NCBI GenBank assembly: GCA_943704495.1
Contig: CALSCR010002149.1
Location: forward strand, 1 to 28,798
Source: Pigoraptor chileana
Lineage: Eukaryota > Opisthokonta > Filasterea
Direction: 5' to 3'
DNA length: 28,798 nucleotides
Both the position numbers and the translations under genes were made by a program. The notes below the pieces were generated by a model. It was not told the origin of the DNA. It saw nothing but the letters and a program-made list of their open reading frames with translations, and did not search any database. Of this stretch, positions 10,801-18,732 are shown piece by piece (position 1 is the first letter of the stretch; each line of letters starts with the position of its first letter).

Positions 10801-13567
10801 ATGGCCCGGGCGACTGTTACGACGGGCAACACATGCACGTGACAGACAAAGAAGGCAATGGACACCAGGGACGCGAGGGGGCGGCCGTTGTGCGTGATGC
10901 CGACGAGGTAGAAGAGCGCGGTAGCACATCCGGATCATGCGCCGTGTCGCTCGCAGAGGTAGAAATAGCGGGAATGCCAAACGCGCTCGTGGGCGGCGAC
11001 GAGGACGACCTCTACCGCGCCGCAATGCATGGCCTCGGAAAGCGGCGCGGGAACGGTGGCAAGGGAAGCGGCGACAGCAGCAACGCCGCGGGTGCTCTGT
11101 CGGTGAACTTTGAGATGCACGAGTTTGGCAATGGTTACTCAGAGATGCCCATGCTTGAGCGCGTTACACTGAAGGGAAGCTACAATGACTCGCGCGAATC
11201 GATCCTCAAGCGCACAATGCCGGCAAACAGCGACACCCACATGGTGTCGGTCAACTACACGAGCTGCGTGCCCGAACCGCAGGACCGACTCCCCGACCTT
11301 CGCCTGGCGAGCGCAGTGGACATAGGGGTCCTCGAGGACAACAACAAGGCGGCTTCTCGCGCTGAGTCGACGCGCCTCGGGAGACCGGTTCCCGTGTTCC
11401 AGGGTGTACCGGCTCAGAGCAATGCAGACAACAACAACCACAACAATCACAACAACCACAACAACAACAATAACGATGAACAGCCTATGCGGCGCGCACG
11501 CAGCACCGTCTCATTTGCTAGCACATCATCGCGGGAGCAGGGCACGCAGCGCCTTCGCCGCCAGCGCATCGAGTCGAGGTTGAAGAAGCCTGCCGTGCGG
11601 GAGAGGAACAAAGGTATTTTCCTCTGGATTGCGCTGGTTGGACTGATTGTCGCTGGCTACGTGCTCAGTCTTAATGCGTTTGATGAGCAAAGGTCGCGCC
11701 TGGATGGACTCAAAACAGGCACGCGGCCGCGACGAATCGTCTCCGGTTTCTTTCTCAACGCACGCGAGCTCATGCGACACATTGGCAACAAAAATCAGGC
11801 GAATTACGACAAAGTGTGTGCGTCCATGATCAACGATGTCGAACGCTTCGAGACGACGGGCATGCAGGACTACATGATACGCACAAACACATTCAAGCCC
11901 CGGGTGCGCGTGCTGACGCAAGTGCAGCCCGACATGCCGAAGCGAGCAGCCTACATGACGTCGCTTGATGCAATGCAAACGCTGCTGAGGAACGTACGGA
12001 TTGTGGCAGCGACGCCGTTTTCGGTGGCCAACGCGACAAACATGCTAGCGACATCTGAATTGCGATTTGTTCTCGACAACGGACTTGCCATAAACGTGGC
12101 GGTGGACGACGAAATGCATGACCGGGAGCTTGAGTTCGACAGTGCGAGCAACACGACGGACGAACGCAACTACATCATCATGGGTGTGTTTCTGTTCTGC
12201 GATGTCGCAGTGATACTCTTTGTGTTTTGGCCGCTCATGCGCGAAATAAGCACTCGTAGGGCGCGCATGACCGCAGTGCTCAAGCTCGTCCCCCGCGCCC
12301 AGGTCAACGACATGATTGGTGTGCTTGATGAGGTGTGTGTGTGTATGTGTATGTGTGTATGTGCACATGTGCGCATTGTCTACATAATTGAAAGTGAAGG
12401 CCGAGCACAAAAATACCATGCCACAGATTGGTTCGACACGACGTCCCACACATCCCATATTCACAAACAGCCACACAACTAATTATCTAAACGACATGTG
12501 CATATGGAGAATACACTGACACACCCAGCCTCACCACGACTGGCATACAGGAGCTGCAACACCTCGTTGCGCTGGTTCCGGAGGAAGGGCAGAGGGACGG
12601 CCTGGCCCAAATCGACGACACGGAGAGCGCGGAAGCACTGGCACAGAGGCAGCAGCAGGCCGCCCTGCTCGGCGAGTCGTCGATCGGCATACACACAAAC
12701 TCGACATTCGACGCGGTGGTCACCGAGCGCAGCGCCATCCGCAAGGCCAAGCTGAAGCTGTGGCTGCGGTTTCTCTTGTGCGTGCTGCTTGCGGCGGGCT
12801 TTGCCGTCGGCATGTTCTCCGTCACTTTCTCGCAGAGCAAGTACAGCAGCGGCCTCGCGCGCCTCATGAACCTGTCCAATGCGCGCCGCTACCGCGCCGA
12901 GGGCATCAGTGCACTCTGCAACGAGCTTGTCGCCAACGATCTCACCACATGGACGCCTCTGGGTGCCCGGACAGTCCTCGATGAGTGGATTGCGATGCTC
13001 GAGCAGATGCACAACGACTGCTTGTACGGCACAAGCAAGACACCGTCCACGTTTGAGCTACATGGGCTGTACAACGAACTAGTCAAGGGGAACGTGTGCC
13101 ACGTGGACGCCGGGTGCGATGCGCGCACATACACGCCGTCGATTGGCCTGACACGCGACCTCGTGCTCCTCCCGCTGAACCGCCTAATTGCCCACTTTCT
13201 CGGCTTGGCAAAGGCGTACTCTGCCATCAGCGGCCCGTATGCATTCAGCGATCCGCCGCGCACAATCCTCTCTGCGCTGACGGCAGACATCAAGGACGGC
13301 CTAAACAGAACCGACTTCATCATCATCAACACGGTCACAGACTCGATCGACAACTCGAACACAGTGCTCACCCTGCTGTTCGCCCTCACCCTCGGCGCGC
13401 TTGTCGTGCTGTTTTTCTGGTGCATTGTTGCGACGACTCGGCGGTTTGAGCGTGAAATGGTGCAAAGTGTGCGCCTGTTTTTCGACATTCCACTGCCGGT
13501 GCTGCTCAGTGTTCCCCAGCTGCGGAGGTTTATCGAAAGTGGCGGAAATGTCGAGAAAAAAGACTAG
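7809..13567 (+). CDS. TmcB/TmcC-like multi-pass membrane protein with TPR-like region
   Basis: Four exons: 7809-7871, 8270-8309, 8860-12332 and 12551-13567 (TAG), giving 1530 residues. All introns are GT-AG and the phases match (0, 1, 0). Exon 3 cannot hold the start: an in-frame stop lies at 8787 and no ATG comes before the first membrane segments. Exons 1 and 2 supply FEEAAFSVLYCM and KDSELGSTLGFI, which lead into LLVIEDVQLLTF, the usual N-terminal pattern of this family. Several hydrophobic segments follow (about 75-98, 112-132, 160-186, 207-222, 231-250, 260-282, 289-308). Residues about 385-610 are the TPR/HAT-like TmcB region (FPKSPLLRIVHARYIAGY). Then come about 340 low-complexity residues with an Asn/His run near 889-905. 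Four more membrane segments (about 951-973, 1138-1160, 1262-1285, 1463-1487) flank two large loops. The family is named for the Dictyostelium Tiny macrocysts proteins. A sensor role is inferred. Confidence 0.85.
7847..7994 (+). repeat. Local duplication of the TmcB exon 1 end and its splice donor
   Basis: Copy 1 (7847-7891) holds GGCCTTTAGCGTGCTGTATT, then GCATG, the donor GTAAGTC and GAAGAGGT. Copy 2 (7926-7994), inside intron 1, repeats GGCCTTTAGTGTGCTTTATT and GCATG, then about 22 extra bases, then GGTAAGTC and AGAAGAGGT. Copy 2 is closed by an in-frame stop just upstream, so it looks like a decayed copy. Confidence 0.75.
8364..8405. repeat. CA microsatellite in TmcB intron 2
   Basis: CACATA/CACACA dinucleotide run inside the 550-base intron between exons 2 and 3. 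Confidence 0.9.
12333..12372 (+). repeat. TG microsatellite forming the TmcB intron 3 donor
   Basis: The intron begins GAG|GTGTGTGTGTATGTG, so the splice donor is the first unit of a TG repeat. The acceptor is the CAG at 12548-12550. Confidence 0.85.
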
Positions 13568-14004
13568 TCGTCGCTCGGTCACGTGCGCGCGCCCCTTCAC
13601 TATGCAGCACATCACCCGCTGATGTTGTCTCCCATTCAACACTCACCCTCTCTCTTCTTTGTGGAGTTCATGGCACAGCGCCTAAAACAATGACTTACAT
13701 TCTTATGTCTTCTCACAGATATACACATAAACACACCCGAATGCACATACCATATTCGCGCCGCGTTTTCTCCTCTACATGTGCTGCAATAAATCCCTCA
13801 CGGCACACGCGCCACCTACCACAACAGTTTGACATTGTGCTAAGCATAAATCATCAACAAGACGTGCGACCAAAATCAATCTTCAGGCGTCATCTGACGT
13901 TTACATGCGCACAGGGCGACAAACACAGTACACTCATGCACACGCAACAGAACAAAAAACGGCACCCATTCAGCCACGACAGTTGAACTGGCCGAGAGCC
14001 CGTT
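13568..14004. other. Convergent 3' flanks, no gene seen
   Basis: 437 bases between the stops of the TmcB-like gene and the beta-ureidopropionase gene. AATAAA at 13788-13793 on the plus strand is a possible polyadenylation signal for the TmcB-like gene, about 220 bases past its stop. Open frames here have no recognisable features. Confidence 0.5.
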
Positions 14005-17000
14005 TTAGTCCCGCTTTTCGTAGATGATCTGAGGCTTGAAGTCGGGGGATGCCGCGCGAGTGAGCGACTCGGCGTACAAATCCCTCCGCATCGTCATTTG
14101 GAAGCCCCACATGTCACGCACTTGGCGGTTGAGGTTGAGGTCCAGCTCAGTGACAAGCAGGCCGTCGCGGGTGCGGGACAGACCCTGCATGAACACACAC
14201 ACACACACACACACACACAGGGGCAAAATTACAAAGACAGAAGCAGTCTTTCAACAAAGCGTGAGACCCAATGCACCACCGTACCCATTGTATTTTTGCA
14301 AACAAACATGCACAAGCACAAACACATAAAGCACACCCCACACACAACACCCACCGGCGTGCGGCTGCCATCAGGCGCGGTGACATAGCTTGACCCGTAA
14401 AAGTGGCCGAATTCGTTGTGGGCGGGCTTCTTATCGCCCGATGTGAAGGCGTTGGGAAAGTGCTCTGTGCCGACGCGGTTGATCGCCGCGGCAAAGTATC
14501 CGTTCGCGACTGCCGCACAGCGCGCTTCGATTGGCCACAGCGGCTCGCTGAGTGCGCCCACAGTCGCACTTGGATTGAACACAATTTCGGCGCCGTTCAT
14601 GCCAAACATCAGCCAGTTGAGCGGGTGGTGCCGGCCGTAGCAGATGTTGACGCCAATGCGGCCTGCGATCGGTGGCAGGGCCAGGTGCATGCCGTCCGAG
14701 TTGTTGTCGTTGTTGATGTTGGTGGTTGATGTTGGTCGTTGTTGTCGTTGTTGATGTTGTTGTCGTTGTTGATGTTGTTGTCGTTGTTGATTTGTTGTCG
14801 TTGTTGATGTTGTTATAGTTGTTGATGTTGTTGTCGTGGTTGATGTTGTTGTCGTGGTTGATGTTGTTGGTTGTTGGTTGTTGGTTGTTGTTGTTGGTTG
14901 TTGGTTTTGTTGTTGGTTGTAGGTTGTTGTTGGTGGTTGTTTGTCGTTGTTGACCATGATTTGTCGGTCGTGTGTGCGGTGGGCGCATTGATTGCAAATC
15001 CAAATAAGGACACCATGCAAGCACGGTCAGTGACGGGCGGATGGGATACGACAATGCAATGTTCAACGTGTGACGGAAAACAAACAGAGTGACTATGGCG
15101 ACACAGGCATAGCGAAAAAATCAACACACACACACACTGACACAACAAAACGTAGCTCAAGTGCGATCCTCTCGACAATAGAGGTAAAGCAGAGCGGGAA
15201 ACTGCAGTGTAGCACATGGAAAAGGGCTACGATAGACAGCACACATACACAAATACACAGACTTACACTTACACAAATACACACATACACACACAAATAC
15301 ACAGACACACACACCAAACTGCGTCTGGAATACCGGATGCCCCGTGTTTCCCTCCATGTAATACGTCGATTCGTTGAAGTCGCCCACACGCGGAATGTGG
15401 TTCTTGCGGTGCTTGCCAAGGTATGCGCCAGTGTTGCTGACCACGACTGCGGATGACGGATGGAGAGACACACACAAACATTCCATGATTAACCGCACAC
15501 ACACATGCACACCAAAGACAAGACGCAGGGGTATACACACACATGCACGCATGACCTCACACATAAGGGAATCAGTGACGCACCTGCAGTGTTCCAAATG
15601 ACGTCTGCGCCGCCAAGCTCATCGCGTTCAAGTATGGGAGACACAATTACCATGTTGTGCTTGCGTGCCATCTGATGCCCGTGCCCGCAGTATGTGTTAG
15701 TGTGTGTGTAAGTGGTGTGTGTGTGTGGTGTGTGTTAGTGGTATGTGTGTGTGTATGTATGTATGTATGTGTTAGTGTGTGTGTGTGTGTGTGATGTGTT
15801 AGTGAATGTGTATGTGTTAGTGTGTGTGCGTTAGTGTGTTAATGTGCGCGCGATATGTACCATTGACTTAAACAAACCTGTGAATATATAAAACACGCAC
15901 AAATAAATGCAGACAGACAAAGTCGCCAACACACACACATTGCAACATTGATCCCCGACACAATCCGTCGCAAACAAACGCCCACGTGCCTCCTGACAGA
16001 ACTTTGTGGTGCGGCCGGTTTCCGCAGGCTCGGCAAACTGCGTCCAGGGCTCCTTCTCGCGTGTGCAAAATGCAAATGGCATTGCTGATTCGCATTGGTT
16101 TGGAAGTAATAAAAAGTGAGTAAGACGTTGTATGGGCATGAAGGCCTTCAGCAGTCAAATGTTTGCGCGTGGGATCTGAAGGCCGTCGCCTATTTCGTCT
16201 ATTTGAAAATTGCTATGGCACCAAGCAGGTCGGGTACTTATTGTCCAGAAGGTGCACTCATAAGCAATCTCACGTGCAGTGCTTGCTGGTAAGAAAGGAG
16301 ATCAAAACGCAAAAGCAGACACTCACTCCACGCCTCCTGAAAGCAGATGACGTTCACACCCATCCCCGCCGCGGCGTCCACAATGTTGCCGACCTTCTTG
16401 TGGATAGCGTCAATCTGCGACGGACACAAGCAAATTGCTCAGCTTGCTCTTCAAGGGACGCGGTTCGGGAAAAACTGAGGCACCCAACAAATACAATTGT
16501 CAAAGTACATTCTCGCACCGCTAATACGCCACCCGCACTGACATAACCGCGTACATGAAGTATTGAGAGTGGGGGTCAACACATTCAGATGCACATTCGG
16601 CCACATCACACACAGACACAGAGACACACAGACACAGACACACAGACACAGACACACAGAGACACAGACACACACAGACACACAGAGGCACAGACACACA
16701 CAGACACACACACAGAGACAGACACACAGAGGCACAGACACACACAGACACACACACAGACACACAGACACAGACACACACAGACACACAGAATCAGACA
16801 CACACAGACACACAGAGACAGACACAGAGACACAGAGACAGAACCAGACACAAACACACACAGACACACAGACACAGACACACACAGACACACAGAGGCA
16901 CAGACACACACAGACACAGAGACACAGAGACAGAACCAGACACAAACACACACAATGCGCACCTGATCTAGCACCGGCGCGGTTGTAGGAAGCGCAATCG

Positions 17001-17250
17001 AGTTTTGCACAAGGCCGATGCGGACGATGCGGGGCGCGCGGACGTGCTCCCGAGCGGCAGCAAACGCATATCCCTTGATCTCAAAGTCATTCCGCTGCGC
17101 AATAGCGGCGACCGACTCGGGGATATCGAGAGGGGGCAGCGACTTCCCGTACAGAAGGCGGGTCACGTGTGCGTGCTGTTCCGCGGGTAGATGCTCGCTG
17201 AGAATGCGCTCGAGGGACTCGACCTCGGCGGGCGTTGCGGTGGAGCCCAT
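14005..17250 (-). CDS. UPB1: Beta-ureidopropionase (N-carbamoyl-beta-alanine amidohydrolase)
   Basis: Seven exons on the minus strand: 17250-16963, 16414-16327, 16084-15990, 15671-15584, 15446-15315, 14662-14355 and 14184-14005 (TAA). They give 392 residues, against 384 in the human enzyme. It performs the last step of reductive pyrimidine breakdown, releasing beta-alanine (or beta-aminoisobutyrate), CO2 and ammonia, in the cytosol. It is a nitrilase-superfamily fold. The catalytic triad is visible: Glu123 in CFQEAW, Lys201 in RKNHIPR and Cys238 in [43 protein letters not shown] and FYGSSY are also family signatures. Phases agree throughout (0, 1, 0, 1, 1, 0). Five introns are GT-AG. Intron 3 needs a GC donor (GAG|GCACGT), because no GT donor keeps the frame and this one gives [16 protein letters not shown], as in homologues. 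Introns 1, 3, 4, 5 and 6 are rich in simple repeats. No targeting signal is seen. Confidence 0.97.
14197..14220. repeat. CA microsatellite next to the UPB1 intron 6 acceptor
   Basis: A perfect CA run on the plus strand. On the gene's sense strand it is a TG run that takes the place of a pyrimidine tract about 9 bases before the CAG acceptor. Confidence 0.92.
14700..14950. repeat. GTT-rich satellite in UPB1 intron 5
   Basis: About 250 bases of GTT with interspersed GAT, GTC and GGT. In the left half it builds higher-order units such as GTTGATGTTGTTGTC. On the gene's sense strand it is AAC-rich and lies between the donor at 15314 and the acceptor at 14663. Long Asn/Thr/Gln-rich open frames through it are intronic. 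Confidence 0.93.
15240..15314. repeat. CA repeat forming the UPB1 intron 5 donor
   Basis: Imperfect ACACAA/ACACAG units. On the sense strand the intron begins TTTG|GTGTGTGTGTCTG, so the donor lies within the repeat. Confidence 0.88.
15695..15842. repeat. TG-rich repeat in UPB1 intron 3
   Basis: TG dinucleotides mixed with GTTAG and GTATGTAT units on the plus strand. It is CA-rich on the gene's sense strand and lies inside intron 3, the GC-AG intron. Confidence 0.88.
16605..16954. repeat. CACAGA satellite filling UPB1 intron 1
   Basis: About 350 bases of CACAGA/CAGACA units. Larger blocks recur: an AGAGGCACAGACACACACAG segment appears near 16685, 16729 and 16894, and AGAGACAGAACCAGACACAA near 16834 and 16925. 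It fills most of the 548-base intron and leaves spurious frames of His/Thr/Gln or Cys/Val repeats open on both strands. Confidence 0.93.
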
Positions 17251-17502
17251 GGATATTTGTGTGGCTGCCGAGACAGTCTGCAGAGAGTGTAAATCGATTG
17301 CCTGTGCGGCGGCTGCTTTGATTGCGGATAAGACTCAAAAGTTAAACTCAGTGCATATGCAGAAAAGAACGCAACGAGCAGTGGCCGTTGAGCTCTTTCA
17401 GCCGTTGTTGTCAGTTGATTGTGCAAGTTGATTGTGCAAGTTGATGTGTAAAAGTGCCGTGTGTGCATTTGCACTTTAGTCTCTGGTGATTGGAGTTATG
17501 TA
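17251..17502. other. Upstream region of UPB1
   Basis: About 250 bases between the UPB1 start and the hairpin that marks the edge of the transposon remnant. It should contain the UPB1 promoter. TTGATTGTGCAAG occurs twice in tandem near 17414-17441. No gene is seen. Confidence 0.45.
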
Positions 17503-17524
17503 ACGTCCGCCCCCCCGCGGACGT
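17503..17524. repeat. GC-rich perfect hairpin
   Basis: ACGTCCGC (17503-17510) and GCGGACGT (17517-17524) form an 8-bp perfect inverted repeat around six C. ACGTCCGC recurs at 17521. It may mark the outer edge of the remnant to its right. Confidence 0.65.
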
Positions 17525-17563
17525 CCGCGCCCCAGAACCCCGCATTGGCAAAATGGGGCCAAA

Positions 17564-17695
17564 CCATCACCAGGCGAAAGTAAGCAGAAGAATCTGGCCT
17601 AGTGATGACAAAGGGGCGCTGTGCCGATGGTTTTTGTGAAAAGCATCACTAGCGGGCGATTTGCCATCACTAGCCCTAAGTTTCTTAGTGATGGC
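17564..17695. repeat. Cluster of ATCACTAG inverted repeats, possible guide-RNA/element end
   Basis: ATCACTAG-type motifs recur in both orientations. CTAGTGATG (17599-17607) pairs with CATCACTAG (17644-17652). GCCATCACTA (17663-17672) pairs perfectly with TAGTGATGGC (17686-17695) around a 13-base loop. A variant CATCACCAG lies near 17567. The cluster sits just 3' of the Fanzor/TnpB-like coding remnant on the same strand, where the guide RNA and element end lie in intact TnpB/Fanzor loci. That link is inferred from position only. Confidence 0.6.
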
Positions 17696-17779
17696 CTTTC
17701 CCCTAATTGCCGGGGAAACAGCCGTCCCTCTTTCGGTCGATGCCCGTCCTCCGTGAGCACCGACTGGCTGCCCAGAGAA

Positions 17780-18175
17780 ATTCTATGTTCGCCTACTACG
17801 CTGGCCCTCTCCTGTGCGTGCACGCCGTGTGAAGCGGGAGTCCCATGTGCCGTGTGGCGATGTAGTGCATGCAGTTGGCCCGGACATTGATGGCCGCGTT
17901 GTAGTCGCGTGCCCAGAAAACTGCGCATTCCTCGTTTTTGCAACGGCGCAATACCCTGCACTTGTGCGTGCGGTGCTGGTCGCCAACAGGTGTGGCTCCT
18001 CTCGACTGGCCTGTATGCACCGACGTCGTGGCTGCACTTGGAGCACGTGATAGTGGTGCTGTGCTTATTGACATCGACGACGACAAACTTGTGGCTCACG
18101 AACGGCTTGTGCAGCGCCCGTTGGCCGCGGGCGCACAGCCGCGCATGTGAGCCGTGCGGACCGTAGTTCGCTTTG
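17780..18175 (-). pseudogene. Fanzor/TnpB-type transposon nuclease, decayed C-terminal remnant
   Basis: On the minus strand, one frame reads HKPFVSHKFVVVDVNKHSTT, ITCSKCSHDV, like the VDExxTSxxCSxCG segment leading into the zinc ribbon of TnpB/Fanzor proteins. A second frame continues with RRCKNEECAVFWARDYNAAI and NVR, the second zinc-ribbon cysteines followed by the RDxNAA motif that carries the last RuvC catalytic Asp. Only about the last 130 residues of a protein normally several hundred long are recognisable. The coding path crosses at least two frames, and I could not find the earlier RuvC motifs upstream. Intact relatives are RNA-guided nucleases in IS605/IS607-like or eukaryotic Fanzor transposons. 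This copy cannot be functional. Confidence 0.72.
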
Positions 18176-18732
18176 TGTATTTGAGAGAATGTTCGCGCCT
18201 GCTGCCGTTGTCAGAGTGATTAGATGTTGCGTGAATCTAAGAGGCCTCATGTCCAGGTTCCCAGTTCTTCCAGGCCATCGAGGAGCCTCTGTGTCGTTGC
18301 GTTTTGGATATATACGAGGACAACCACCCAGTTGACTCACCCTCGGCCGCTTTGAATGCTGGCAGCGACGTGGACGTGGCCGACGCAGCTGGTGCGGCCG
18401 CCCGCCCGGCTTGCTGCGATTGAGTGACGATTGCATCTGATGGCCGACGAGGACTGTTGACACGGCGTGACTGACACGGCGGCAGTTGTGTTAATACACG
18501 CTCTCGAACTGTGTTTTGCGTGACTGACAGTCTTGACACTCTCCCATCTAAATCAGTCACTTCTGCTTTTTGTGGTAGTTTGGACCTGGGGCGGACTGCA
18601 CAATTGCCACCAGCTGCTCGAAATGTATTCGAGTTGCAGACTCAGGAGCATTTACCCTTCCCAGCCGCTAGGTGACACTCCATGGCGGCGGAATACATTA
18701 ATATATTGTACAGCATTCTCAACGAAGACAAT
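18176..18732. other. Spacer between transposon remnant and F-box/ankyrin gene
   Basis: About 560 bases without a recognisable gene. It may hold the worn N-terminal part of the transposon gene, but I could not match motifs. The stretch near 18690-18750 is AT-rich. Confidence 0.45.

Noticed and set aside
14431-15217. Asn/Thr/Gln-rich leftward frames
   Set aside because: Read-through of UPB1 exon 6 into the GTT satellite of intron 5, not a separate gene.
16451-16966. Cys/Val/Ser-rich and His/Thr/Gln-rich open frames on both strands
   Set aside because: Translations of the CACAGA satellite inside UPB1 intron 1. They stay open only because the repeat lacks stops.
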